NCBI GenBank assembly: GCA_024276495.1
Contig: JAJRXC010000051.1
Span: 1-64,000 of the forward strand
Reading direction: 5' to 3'
Length of the DNA: 64,000 bases
Origin: Actinomycetes bacterium
GTDB taxonomy: Bacteria; Actinomycetota; Acidimicrobiia; Acidimicrobiales; Aldehydirespiratoraceae
Positions 25,042 through 33,632 of the stretch are shown one piece after another. The translations under genes were made by a program, and so were the position numbers. The notes beneath the pieces were generated by a model. That model did not search any database. It was given only the letters and a program-made list of their open reading frames with translations, and was not told the origin of the DNA. Positions within the stretch are counted from its first letter, which is position 1. Each line of letters begins with the position of its first letter.

Positions 25042-25640
25042 CGGTCCGTCCCCTCCGCGTCGTCGAAACCGTCGAGGAACTCGTCTTCGAACTCGACGAG
25101 CTCCTCGGTGGTGAACACCCGCAGCTCCACGTCGACGACCAGGTCGTCGGAGAGCTCGTCGACGCCGACCGCGACCGACTCGACGATCACGAGTCGAGGC
25201 CCGTCCATGAGCGCCGACAAGAGGTCGATCGCGGCCGAGAACGTGCCGCGCAGGGCCACCGCGACGACGACGCTCGACGTGCCGGGCGGCGTGGCGGCAT
25301 CGTCGAACGAACCCAGGATCGACGTCGGGACGATGTCGATCAGCTCGACATCGGAGGCATCGGCCACCGTCTCGAGCCCGAGCAGAAGCCCGGCGAGATC
25401 GGGGTCGTCCGGTATCGCCTGTCGGTGGCGGTCGAGCTCGGCCGTCAGCGCCGGAACGGTCGGTTCGATCGCCACGAGGTCGTCGATCTCCCCGGAGAGC
25501 TCCTCGACGAGCCGTTCGGCGCGGTCGAGTCGGACCTCCGCCTCCGTCGACGTGGTTCGGGCCGGGACCAGGCCCATGACGGCGGCGACCGCCACGACCA
25601 CCGTGGTCGGCAGGGCCAGCCGCGTGATGCGCGCGCTCAT
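25038..25640 (-). CDS. pilO: type IV pilus inner-membrane assembly protein PilO
   Basis: 200 residues: one membrane helix (about 7-26), a coiled-coil stretch (about 30-85, with EVRLDRAERLVEELSGEID) and a ferredoxin-like C-terminal fold (about 85-180), the normal PilO arrangement. An acidic tail of about 20 residues ends the protein. The ATG 25638-25640 overlaps the upstream pilMN stop by 4 bases. PilO partners PilN in the alignment complex linking the pilus motor to the envelope. Confidence 0.85.
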   Translation of the reverse strand: MSARITRLALPTTVVVAVAAVMGLVPARTTSTEAEVRLDRAERLVEELSGEIDDLVAIEPTVPALTAELDRHRQAIPDDPDLAGLLLGLETVADASDVELIDIVPTSILGSFDDAATPPGTSSVVVAVALRGTFSAAIDLLSALMDGPRLVIVESVAVGVDELSDDLVVDVELRVFTTEELVEFEDEFLDGFDDAEGTDR

Positions 25641-27262
25641 GACCCTACCCCCGTGTCTCGCCCCCGCGCCCGCGGCGACTCGGCCGCGTCGGTCAACCGA
25701 CCTTCCGCGACGAACGCGACCACCGGGAGCTCGAGCTCGCCGTACACCGATGCGGTCGACTGGACGAGCCACACGTCGTCGACACCGTCGAGCGACGCCA
25801 CCGCCCGCAGCCATCGCGCCACCCCGCCCTGATCCAGGGCCACCGCGCCGAACGTCGCGGTCGTCTCGGCCTGATCGATCATCGGGTCGTCGACCGGCCG
25901 CCGGAGAGAGACGCTCGTGAGGAAGGTGTCGTCGGGAATCACCCCCGCGATCTCGTCGAGCAGCCGCGGCCACCAGATCTCGCCGGCGACGGCGTCGTCG
26001 TGGATCCGACGGCGATCGAACACCTCCTGTTGCAAGGCAGCCACCTCGTCGAGGCCGACGACTCTCGCCGCGAGCACGTCGGCCTGGAGCTCGGCACTCT
26101 CGGCGCTTCCCTCGGCCCGGACCGCGTCACTGTTCGCGGCGCCGACGAGGCGCATCGCGGGAATCGCGACCGCAGCCGCCACGACGAGGCCGACGGCGAG
26201 CTCGCGATCTCGCCGGCGTCGAGCCGACACCGACGGGACGTCGAGGTGCACGCTTGCGTCGGTGCGGTCGACCGCGCCGAGCGCCACGCCTGCGGCGGTG
26301 GTGAACGGTGCGAACGGGAACTTCTCGCCCCACCACGCCGGAGGATCCACGACGGCCACCGACGCGTCCACCCCGGAGGCCATGAGCTCGACCAGCGACT
26401 CGTCGGCACCGTACGAGCCGGCCAGGTCGACCCCGGCCCTGATCCCGCCGCCGGTCTGTTGGCTCTCCTCGAAGCGGATCGCGGCCGCCACCTCCTCGAC
26501 CACGGTCCGAAAGCGCCGGATCTTCGGGTCGTCCACCCGCGCGCCGGCTCCGGGACCGTGGCGAAACTGGTCGACGCGGGCCAGGGCCTCTTCCAGCTCG
26601 TCGGCGGCCTGGGTGGACCGCTCGCCGCCTCCGCCGGTCAGGACCCGGGTGACCGTCGCCCGTCCGTCCCGGCGAACGACGATCGTCGTGCTGACGCCGT
26701 CGACGCTCACGATCGTGCTGTCGCGCGACACACCGCCGGTCACGCTGAGGCCCAGGGCGGTCGATGAGAGCGTCACGTCGCAGACCCGGAGGCCGGCATC
26801 GGCGATCGCGGCCGCGATCATCTCGACACTGGCTCGGCGAACGGCGACGGCGACCACGTCGATGGATGTCGCGGTTCGTCCGACCTCGTGGATGTCGGTG
26901 ACGGCCTCGTCGAGGCCGTAGGGCAGATAGGTGCCCAGCTCGTAGCGGGCGGCCTCTCGGACGTGCTCGGCCACGTCGAGCGGCAGCGAGAGGCGTCGGA
27001 AGGTGGCGTCTCGGCCATCGATCCCGAAGGCCAGCTGCTTGGTCCGGAACCCACCCTCCTTCCAGAGGGACCGGAGGGCCGCGGCGAATCCGTCGGGGTC
27101 GACGATCCGACCCTGGTCGGTGATCTCGCCGGGTACGACGACTTCGGCGCATCGCACGAGGCGCGGTCGACCGAAGACGGTACGGATCTGTGCGCCCTTG
27201 ATGACGTCGCCGTCGACGACGACACCAACGACGTTGGCAGATCGAGGTCGACGAGTGGACAT
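25637..27262 (-). CDS. PilM-PilN fusion protein of the type IV pilus alignment complex
   Basis: 541 residues from ATG 27260-27262. Residues 1 to about 320 are PilM, an actin-like ATP-binding protein (GVVVDGDVIKGAQIR, LPLDVAEHVREAARYELGTY, SVDGVSTTIVVRRDG). After a basic linker (SARRRRDRELA) a membrane helix and a PilN-type periplasmic domain follow (about 350-520, with WWPRLLDEIAGVIPDDTFLT). In most pilus operons these are two genes. No stop or restart lies between, so this looks like a true fusion that tethers PilM to the membrane. Followed by pilO and the pilP-like gene. Confidence 0.85.
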   Translation of the reverse strand: MSTRRPRSANVVGVVVDGDVIKGAQIRTVFGRPRLVRCAEVVVPGEITDQGRIVDPDGFAAALRSLWKEGGFRTKQLAFGIDGRDATFRRLSLPLDVAEHVREAARYELGTYLPYGLDEAVTDIHEVGRTATSIDVVAVAVRRASVEMIAAAIADAGLRVCDVTLSSTALGLSVTGGVSRDSTIVSVDGVSTTIVVRRDGRATVTRVLTGGGGERSTQAADELEEALARVDQFRHGPGAGARVDDPKIRRFRTVVEEVAAAIRFEESQQTGGGIRAGVDLAGSYGADESLVELMASGVDASVAVVDPPAWWGEKFPFAPFTTAAGVALGAVDRTDASVHLDVPSVSARRRRDRELAVGLVVAAAVAIPAMRLVGAANSDAVRAEGSAESAELQADVLAARVVGLDEVAALQQEVFDRRRIHDDAVAGEIWWPRLLDEIAGVIPDDTFLTSVSLRRPVDDPMIDQAETTATFGAVALDQGGVARWLRAVASLDGVDDVWLVQSTASVYGELELPVVAFVAEGRLTDAAESPRARGRDTGVGS

Positions 27263-27299
27263 GACGAGAGAGGTCCTTCCGAACGAGAGACGGGTGCCA

Positions 27300-27326
27300 G
27301 CGTCGGCACGCGTCGAGCGCCGATCA
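27300..27326 (-). promoter_or_regulatory. candidate sigma-28-like promoter of the pilMN operon
   Basis: On the minus strand: TGAT (27323-27326), 15 bases, GCCGACGC (27300-27307), 37 bases before the pilMN ATG. The -35 differs by one base from the TCAT form. Confidence 0.4.
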
Positions 27327-27384
27327 GCCTCTCCGGGCGACGGATCCGGCGACGCGGCCGGTTGTGACGAAAGGGAATCCGGAA

Positions 27385-27924
27385 TTGATCGCAACGGCCC
27401 ATCGCCACGGCCCGCGGCCCGCCGATCCTGCGGGGGTGAACCAGGCGATCCCTCATGCGACGCCCGCGGCGCAGGGTCGTCTCGACAGCGGCCGGGCGAT
27501 CCTCGAGGCCCTGGTCGGGCTGACGCTCGTCGCCCTCGCCGTCGTCGGCTGGGGACGGGCATCGGTCACCGCGACGCGCACCGAGGCCGCGGCCACGAAT
27601 CGGGAGATCGCCCTGGAACTGGCGACCAACACGCTCGAGGAGATGTCGATTCGCGACTGGGCGACCGCCGCGATCGAGGCGGTCCCCGGCGCGCCGGCCC
27701 GGTTCGAGGGCCGGACGATCGTTCGCAGCCCCCGCGGCGTCCCGGCCACGACCATCGTGGCCCGCGACGGGCGAACGTTCGAGATCCGGCGCGACGTGAC
27801 CGATTCGGGAGACCCCGCGTGGCGTCACCTGATCGTGCGGGTCGGATGGCGCGAGGGCGAGCGAGAGGTCGAGGTCCGCCTCGACGGCGCGATCCGCCGC
27901 CCCGACACCCCATCGGGACCATGA
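27385..27924 (+). CDS. minor type IV pilin, PilV-like
   Basis: Predicted minor pilin (179 residues from a TTG start behind AAAGGGA; a GTG at 27436, which would give a 19-residue leader, is also possible). The class III leader cleavage site is probably after Gly in LDSGRAILEALVG, leaving Glu at position 5 of the mature chain, followed by a hydrophobic helix (ALVGLTLVALAVVGW). The remainder resembles a small pilin head. First of three overlapping minor-pilin genes (27385-29575). No prepilin peptidase gene is present in the window. Confidence 0.75.
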   Translation: MIATAHRHGPRPADPAGVNQAIPHATPAAQGRLDSGRAILEALVGLTLVALAVVGWGRASVTATRTEAAATNREIALELATNTLEEMSIRDWATAAIEAVPGAPARFEGRTIVRSPRGVPATTIVARDGRTFEIRRDVTDSGDPAWRHLIVRVGWREGEREVEVRLDGAIRRPDTPSGP

Positions 27925-28457
27925 CCGGCCTGCGCCGACACGGCGATCGCGGGACCACGCTGGTCGACGTGATGATCGGACTGGCGTTGACGACCATGGC
28001 CGGATGGCTCATCGCCAACCTCCTGACCACGACGGCTGAGCGTACGGCCCCGTCGGTCGACGAGTTCGACCTCGGGCTCGCCGCCGACGCCTTCACGCGT
28101 GATGTACGGGAAGCGGACCGGGTGGAGGTGGACGGGCGCGATCCGATCACCACGATCGATCTCCCGCGGGCGGACGGGGTCGTGCGGTGGGAGATCTCCG
28201 GCCCGATCCTCACCCGCCGCACCCCCGGCGAGGCGGCGCCGCGGGTCATGGCCACGGAACTGGGCCCGGGATCGTCGTTCGAGCTCCGAGACGGCAACGG
28301 CGCGCCGCTCGATCCGGGCCGCGCCGACGATGTGCGGTGGTGCACCCGGCTCGTCGTCATGGACATCTCCCTCGCTCCGGGCCCCGACGAGACGGACCGG
28401 AACGTGCGGCGAAGCGTCGCCCTCCGGGTCTCGCCGAAGTCGGGAGCCTGCGAATGA
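27921..28457 (+). CDS. minor type IV pilin, PilW-like
   Basis: 178 residues; ATG overlaps the previous stop by 4 bases. An 11-residue leader ends in Gly (GDRG), then TTLVDVMIGLALTTMAGWLI forms the pilin N-terminal helix. Position 5 of the mature chain is Asp rather than the almost universal Glu. The head (about 50-178) has the general look of PilW/GspJ minor pilins (AFTRDVREADRVEV). Its last bases overlap the next gene (ATGA). Confidence 0.75.
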   Translation: MTGLRRHGDRGTTLVDVMIGLALTTMAGWLIANLLTTTAERTAPSVDEFDLGLAADAFTRDVREADRVEVDGRDPITTIDLPRADGVVRWEISGPILTRRTPGEAAPRVMATELGPGSSFELRDGNGAPLDPGRADDVRWCTRLVVMDISLAPGPDETDRNVRRSVALRVSPKSGACE

Positions 28458-29575
28458 ACTGCTCGACCGATCGACCCGACCCCGCGACCCGAGGGCGCGA
28501 CGAACACGGCGCCGCGCTCTTGTTGGCGGTCGCCGCGCTCACCCTCGTGTCGCTGCTCGGGGCGGTGCTGTTGGCCAACGCCCGCGCCGAGATCCGGCGA
28601 ACCGATCGACTCGTGGACCGGGCGGAGGCCGAGTCCGTCATCGACGTGGCGGTCTCCGCCGCCTGGGGCGACATCGTGGCCGGGGCATCGACCGCGTTTC
28701 GTGGATCCGGGGAGACGACGGGCGGCCCGTGGTCCTTTCGGGCGACACCGGTGACCCCGACCCGGTGGGAGGTCGTCGTCGACAGCGGGACGGGATCGGC
28801 TGCGGTGACGGGGAGGGTGACGATCACCCGTGAGGCCCTGGCGCCCTACAGCCTTCTCGTGGAGGACGCGTCGACCGGTCCACTTCGCGGCCGGGTGCGC
28901 GGCCGGGTCGGCATCACCGGCGAGGCCTCGTTCGCGGGCCGCTCGCTCGGCGATGTCCAGGAGCTCATCGGATCGGACGCCACCTGCACGGGTTGTGACA
29001 ATCCGGTGATCGTCGACGACCGCCGCGACCGAGACGACGACCACGACGACGACCGCCGCGACCGCCGCGACCGCCGCGACCGCGAGCACGATGACGACGA
29101 CAACGACAATGAGCACGATGACGATCGCCCGACCCGGTCATGTCCCGACGTGGACGGCACGATCACCGGCCCCCTCGGTGGTGACGTCGTCTACGAGTGT
29201 GACGACGAGATCACGCTCCGCTTCACCGGGATCGTCTCGGTGGACGGTCCCGTCGTGTTCGTCTTGGGCCCGAAGGCGACGCTTCGTTTCGACCAGGCCG
29301 ATCTGAACCCGGGAGGAAACCCGGCCGACTTGTCGATCACCCAGCCCGAATCCGACGACACCGAGGTCACGATCGTCGACAGCTCGTTTCGGGGCGTCTT
29401 GTCGGTTCCCGACAGCCGGCTCACGACATTCGGGTTCCGCTGGGTCGGAATGGTGGTCGCCGAGGAGCTCGTCGCGTCGTCGGGTTCGGAGTTGGCCGGC
29501 GACTGGACCCCAGCGCTCGAGACGTTCGGCTTCGACGGCTGGCGCATCACCGGCTGGCAGACCGAACGGCGCTGA
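28454..29575 (+). CDS. PilX-like minor pilin or pilus-associated protein with Asp/Arg-rich insert
   Basis: 373 residues; starts by ATGA overlap. The N-terminus fits PilX: a leader ending GRDEHG, then AALLLAVAALTLVSLLGAVL. Residues 188-224 are a low-complexity block rich in Asp, Arg and His (such as DDDHDDD and RRDRRDRRDRE), flanked by a CTGC pair (178-181) and Cys 230. The C-terminal part (about 235-373) looks beta-rich. The insert may bind cations or act as a flexible spacer. Last of the minor-pilin trio. Confidence 0.7.
   Translation: MNCSTDRPDPATRGRDEHGAALLLAVAALTLVSLLGAVLLANARAEIRRTDRLVDRAEAESVIDVAVSAAWGDIVAGASTAFRGSGETTGGPWSFRATPVTPTRWEVVVDSGTGSAAVTGRVTITREALAPYSLLVEDASTGPLRGRVRGRVGITGEASFAGRSLGDVQELIGSDATCTGCDNPVIVDDRRDRDDDHDDDRRDRRDRRDREHDDDDNDNEHDDDRPTRSCPDVDGTITGPLGGDVVYECDDEITLRFTGIVSVDGPVVFVLGPKATLRFDQADLNPGGNPADLSITQPESDDTEVTIVDSSFRGVLSVPDSRLTTFGFRWVGMVVAEELVASSGSELAGDWTPALETFGFDGWRITGWQTERR
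29015..29125 (+). repeat. Asp/Arg/His low-complexity coding repeat
   Basis: Irregular repeats of CGCGACCGC and GACGAC triplets within the PilX-like gene (residues 188-224). The frame is maintained throughout. Confidence 0.8.
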
Positions 29576-29612
29576 GCGGAGCGGACCGGAAGCCGGTCAT
29601 CGCCCGGACGGC

Positions 29613-29639
29613 TCAATCTCACGGCGGTGGGGCCGACAC
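29613..29639 (+). promoter_or_regulatory. candidate FliA/sigma-28 promoter of the HDOD gene
   Basis: TCAA (29613-29616), 15 bases, GCCGACAC (29632-29639), 50 bases before the ATG of the HDOD gene. Confidence 0.55.
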
Positions 29640-29689
29640 TGACACCGAAGGGCATCAACCGAGCAGCACGACCGAACAACAGGGAACCG

Positions 29690-30568
29690 ATGGAGAACGC
29701 ACTGATCAGCCGAGCGGACATTCTGCAGGCGGCGTCGACAATCGAGCCGCTTCCGGCGTCGGTCTCGCGGCTCATGAGCATCGTCTCCTCGTCGGACTAC
29801 GACGCGGCCGCGATCGTCGAGATCGTGACGCAGGACCCTGCGCTCGCCGGTGACGTGCTGGCCCGGGCGAACTCCGTCAGTTCGGGTTCGCGAACCGTCA
29901 TCGGTGACCTGAAGCAGGCGGCGGCCCGAATCGGCGCCAACGCGGTCGTGGAGATCGCCCTGCGACGGACGATGCACAGCCGCCTCTCCGGTGAGGTGTC
30001 CGCCTACGGTCTCGGGCCCAACGAGCTCTGGCGCCACGCCGTCACCACCTCCGTTGCCGGTGACGTGATCCGCAAGGCCTCGACCCAGCCGATCGCGCCG
30101 ATGCTCACCACCGCCGGACTCGTGCATGACATCGGCAAGCTCGTCATCGCCAAGTGTCTGCCGGCCTCTCTGACCGATTCCCTCGTCACCGCGGCCGAGG
30201 CCGATTCTCTCGACCTCGCCGACGCCGAGCGGCAGGTCCTCGGCATCGACCACGGAGAGGTCGGCGGGGTGGTCGTGCGAGCCTGGGGGCTGCCGGTCAG
30301 CGTCCAGACCGCGCTCACCCAGCACCACGCGCCAGAGGTCGGCGACGCCTTCACCCATGCCCTGATCCTCGCCGACGACATCGCCCACGCCGTCGAGGAG
30401 CTCGTGGCCACAGGGAGCGACGAGGACGCCGAGGACGACCTCTCCCCGATCGTTCCCCACAGCGCCCTCCACGCCACCGCCATCGGCGTCTCCGCTTCGA
30501 GCCTCCCGGCCCTGGTCGGCGACACCGCCGACCTCGTGCGCGACGTCATCTCGGGCTTCGATGGCTGA
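29690..30568 (+). CDS. HDOD domain signalling protein with a retained HD motif
   Basis: 292 residues from ATG 29690 behind AGGGAACC. Almost the whole protein is an HDOD/HD-type domain: LPASVSRLMSIVSSSDYDAA, DPALAGDVLARANSVSSG, then GLVHDIGKLVIAKCL with an intact HD pair (about 145-155), so it may still bind metal. No output domain is attached. It sits between the minor pilins and pilB and has a sigma-28-like promoter. Stand-alone HDOD proteins are known regulators of motility and c-di-GMP signalling; the partner here is unknown. Confidence 0.88.
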   Translation: MENALISRADILQAASTIEPLPASVSRLMSIVSSSDYDAAAIVEIVTQDPALAGDVLARANSVSSGSRTVIGDLKQAAARIGANAVVEIALRRTMHSRLSGEVSAYGLGPNELWRHAVTTSVAGDVIRKASTQPIAPMLTTAGLVHDIGKLVIAKCLPASLTDSLVTAAEADSLDLADAERQVLGIDHGEVGGVVVRAWGLPVSVQTALTQHHAPEVGDAFTHALILADDIAHAVEELVATGSDEDAEDDLSPIVPHSALHATAIGVSASSLPALVGDTADLVRDVISGFDG

Positions 30569-30578
30569 GCCGCCGGCG

Positions 30579-32282
30579 TCAGCCGACGACGGCGAGCACT
30601 TCTTCAGGGGTCGTCACCCCGGCGACGACCCGGCGCAGTCCGGCCTCGCGCATCGTGACGAGGCCGGCGTCGACCGCGGCCCGCTGGATCTCGAACACCG
30701 GACGTCGACCGATGACGAGATCGCTGATCTCGTCGGACCACGGCATCACCTCGTGGATCGCGATGCGCCCCCGGAAACCGGTGCGCGAACAACGATCGCA
30801 TCCGGGGCCGCGACGCACCACGACCGATCCGTCGTCGTTCACGAGGTCGGGGGAGAAGCCGATGGCGGCGACCCGGGCCGGATCCAGGCGCTCTTCGACG
30901 CCGCAGCCATCGCATACGCGGCGCACGAGCCGCTGGGCCGTCACCGCCCGGACCGACGCGGCGACCAGATACGGTTCGACTCCCATCTCCACGAGCCGGA
31001 CCGGTGCCGACGCGACGCCGTTGGTGTGGACGCTCGACAAGACGAGATGCCCGGTCAGCGACGATTCGACGGCGATGCGGGCGGTCTCGGTGTCGCGGAT
31101 CTCTCCGACGAGCATGACGTCGGGATCGAGCCGGAGGAACGACCGGAGCACCCGCGAGAACGTCAATCCGGCCTTGATGTTGACCTGGACCTGTTTCAGC
31201 CCGTCGAGTCGGTACTCGACGGGATCTTCGACCGTCACGATGCTGCGGGTCGGCGCGTTGAGCTGCTGGATCGCGGCATAGAGGGTGGTCGTCTTGCCCG
31301 AACCGGTCGGGCCGGTGACGAGCACGATTCCCCATGACTGATCGAGCGCGGTCCGAAGGTCGCTGAGTTGGCCGTCGAGCAGCCCCACCCGGTCGATCGA
31401 GGCGAGCACGCCGTCGTTGCGGAGGAGGCGAAGAACGGCGCTCTCGCCGTGCACGGTCGGGGTCGTCGCGACCCGGATGTCGACCCGTTCCCCGCCGATC
31501 ACGATGCTCGCCCGGCCGTCCTGGGGCAGTCGCCGTTCCGCGATGTCGAGACCCGTCATCACCTTGATGCGGGCGAGAAGACCGGCCTGCAGGCTCTGTG
31601 GCGGCTCGAGCGCGTCGTGGAGCACACCGTCGATGCGGAACCGCACCCGCAACCCGTCCTCGAAGGGCTCGATGTGGACGTCGGACGCCCGATCCTGAAT
31701 CGCCTTGTTCAAGAGCAGGTCAACGAAACGCACGATCGGCGCGTCGGCCTCGCGGTCGACGGCCGCCGTTTCGACGACGGGCACACGATCGGCCTCGTCG
31801 ACCGCGGCGAGCAGCAGCTCACGAACCTTGCTGTCCGCCGAGGCAGCCCGCTCGATGACGCGGTCGATCTGTTCGGGATCGGCCAGCACCGTGCGCACCG
31901 GAGCGCTGAGGATGTTGCGGATGTCGTCCTTCGCGACGACATCCACCGGGTTGGCCATCGCCAAGACGATGTCGTCGCCGTCGACGGCCACGGGGACGGC
32001 GCGATGATGACGAGCGATCGACGCGGGAATCCGCTGGACCAGCTCGAGGTCGATCGCCGCGCCGTCCAACTCGAGATACTCCAACCCGAACTGCTCGGCG
32101 AGGGCCCGCAGCAACGCGACCGGCGCCACGATCCCCTCCTCGAGCAGCACCTCCCCGAGGCGGCGCCCCGTCGCCCGCCCGTTGGCGAGTGCCTCCTCGA
32201 TCTGGGCATCGGTCACCAACTCGAGATCGACGAGGATCTCGCCGAGACGGCGTCGGGTCGCGACGATCGGGACAGAGGACAT
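30579..32282 (-). CDS. pilB: type IV pilus extension ATPase PilB (GspE family)
   Basis: PilB hydrolyses ATP to extend pili. 567 residues: an N-terminal MshEN/T2SSE-N domain (about 8-150; such domains can bind c-di-GMP, with RRLGEILVDLELVTDAQIEE as its start), then a RecA-like domain with Walker A GPTGSGKTTT at 324-333, Asp box and Walker B (MLVGEIRDTETARIA). The four-Cys zinc motif (CDGCG ... CDRC) lies near 440-480. The ATG is 8 bases after the -10 of a sigma-28-like promoter, suggesting a leaderless mRNA. Divergent from pilT. Confidence 0.94.
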   Translation of the reverse strand: MSSVPIVATRRRLGEILVDLELVTDAQIEEALANGRATGRRLGEVLLEEGIVAPVALLRALAEQFGLEYLELDGAAIDLELVQRIPASIARHHRAVPVAVDGDDIVLAMANPVDVVAKDDIRNILSAPVRTVLADPEQIDRVIERAASADSKVRELLLAAVDEADRVPVVETAAVDREADAPIVRFVDLLLNKAIQDRASDVHIEPFEDGLRVRFRIDGVLHDALEPPQSLQAGLLARIKVMTGLDIAERRLPQDGRASIVIGGERVDIRVATTPTVHGESAVLRLLRNDGVLASIDRVGLLDGQLSDLRTALDQSWGIVLVTGPTGSGKTTTLYAAIQQLNAPTRSIVTVEDPVEYRLDGLKQVQVNIKAGLTFSRVLRSFLRLDPDVMLVGEIRDTETARIAVESSLTGHLVLSSVHTNGVASAPVRLVEMGVEPYLVAASVRAVTAQRLVRRVCDGCGVEERLDPARVAAIGFSPDLVNDDGSVVVRRGPGCDRCSRTGFRGRIAIHEVMPWSDEISDLVIGRRPVFEIQRAAVDAGLVTMREAGLRRVVAGVTTPEEVLAVVG

Positions 32283-32290
32283 CGCGCTCA

Positions 32291-32317
32291 GTGTCGACCG
32301 GTTCCGCCCTGGGATGA
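32291..32317 (-). promoter_or_regulatory. candidate sigma-28-like promoter of pilB
   Basis: On the minus strand: TCAT (32314-32317), 15 bases, GTCGACAC (32291-32298), 8 bases before the pilB ATG. One mismatch in the -10 (GTCGA for GCCGA). Confidence 0.45.
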
Positions 32318-32360
32318 GGCCGTGCGCGGCGAAGGGGCCGGCGCGATTCCCGGCTCGAGG

Positions 32361-32387
32361 TCATGTCAGGCCTCGACTCGCCGACAC
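32361..32387 (+). promoter_or_regulatory. candidate FliA/sigma-28 promoter of pilT-pilC
   Basis: TCAT (32361-32364), 15 bases, GCCGACAC (32380-32387), 27 bases before the pilT GTG. Back-to-back with the pilB site, 43 bases apart. Confidence 0.6.
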
Positions 32388-32414
32388 TGCGACCGTCCAA
32401 CCAGGAGGACCGAG

Positions 32415-33632
32415 GTGTCGCGCGACACGGACGAAGCGAACGACGTGTTCCAGCCGACCGAGCTCGACGAAGGCGCTCGTTCGTGGCTGGAGGATCAGCT
32501 TGCCGCCGTCGCCGCCACGCCGACCGCCCGCTCACGCACCGAAGGGGCCCCGACCGAGACGGACGCCGTGTCGGTCGACCCCGGCCTGCGGGCGATGCTC
32601 GAGATCGCCGAACGCCGGGGCGCGACCGATCTCCACATCTCGGTCGGTGCGACCGCCCGACTTCGTCACCACGGCCGCATGCAGACGATCCACGACTTCG
32701 AGGCGCTCGGGGAGGCGCAGCTCGAACGCATGCTCACCTCGACGCTCACCGCGAGGGGACGCGACCAACTCGACACCGAAGGCAGCGCGGACACGGTCGT
32801 GGAGTTGCGGTCCGGGATGCGGGTCCGGGCGAACATCTTTCGCGGCGCGAACGGGATCGGCGCCGCGTTCCGTCTGCTTCCCGACGCCGTTCCCCTGCTC
32901 GAGGACCTCGGGCTTCCCCCCACGATCGCCGAGCTCGCCACGGCGCCGCGGGGTCTCCTGCTGCTGACGGGGGCGACCGGCTCGGGCAAGACCACGACGA
33001 TCGCGGCGCTCGTCGAACAGGTCATCGGCCCCCGACCGCTGCACGTGATCACGTTCGAGGACCCGATCGAGTACCGGTTCTCCCATCTCACCGCCCTCGT
33101 CACACAACGCCAGATCGGCGAGCACGCACCCGATTTCCCCCACGCGCTCCGTCAGGCCCTCCGCCAGGATCCCGACGTCATCGTCATCGGGGAGATGCGC
33201 GATCCCGACACGATCGCCGCCGCGCTCACCGCCGCGGAGACGGGACACCTCGTCTTGGCGACACTCCACAGCCGAACCGCGCAGGGGGCCATCTCGCGCA
33301 TCGTCGAGTCGTTCGGCGACGGCCGCCAGGAGCTCGTCCGGACCCAGTTGGCCAACGCGCTGGTGGGCGTGGTCAGCCAACAACTCGTCCCGGCCGCCCA
33401 CCACGGCCGGGTTCTCGCCACCGAGGTCCTCGTTGCGACAACCGGCGTCTCGAGCCTCATTCGGGAAGGGCGCCTCCACCAGATCGCCGCCGCGGTCGAT
33501 GCGGGTGCGTCCCGCGGGATGCAGTCCATGGATCGCTCGTTGGCCGCCCTCGTCCGGCGCGGACTGATCTCCTCCGAGACGGCGGCCGCCCGCTGCGTGG
33601 ACCCGACCGGACTCCGGGAGCTCCTCCGATGA
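32415..33632 (+). CDS. pilT: type IV pilus retraction ATPase PilT
   Basis: PilT retracts pili and powers twitching. 405 residues from GTG 32415 behind AGGAGG, with an unusual acidic N-terminal extension of about 50 residues. PilT core: RRGATDLHISVGA (about 67-79), Walker A GATGSGKTTT at 186-195, Asp box and RQALRQDPDVIVIGEMRDPD, then HLVLATLHSRTAQGAISRI. The SSLIREG segment corresponds to the PilT AIRNLIRE signature that separates it from PilB. Its stop overlaps the pilC start by 4 bases. Confidence 0.94.
   Translation: MSRDTDEANDVFQPTELDEGARSWLEDQLAAVAATPTARSRTEGAPTETDAVSVDPGLRAMLEIAERRGATDLHISVGATARLRHHGRMQTIHDFEALGEAQLERMLTSTLTARGRDQLDTEGSADTVVELRSGMRVRANIFRGANGIGAAFRLLPDAVPLLEDLGLPPTIAELATAPRGLLLLTGATGSGKTTTIAALVEQVIGPRPLHVITFEDPIEYRFSHLTALVTQRQIGEHAPDFPHALRQALRQDPDVIVIGEMRDPDTIAAALTAAETGHLVLATLHSRTAQGAISRIVESFGDGRQELVRTQLANALVGVVSQQLVPAAHHGRVLATEVLVATTGVSSLIREGRLHQIAAAVDAGASRGMQSMDRSLAALVRRGLISSETAAARCVDPTGLRELLR

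Noticed and set aside
27364-27384. GTG at 27364 as start of the PilV-like gene
   Set aside because: No ribosome site upstream; the TTG at 27385 has AAAGGGA, though GTG 27436 remains possible.
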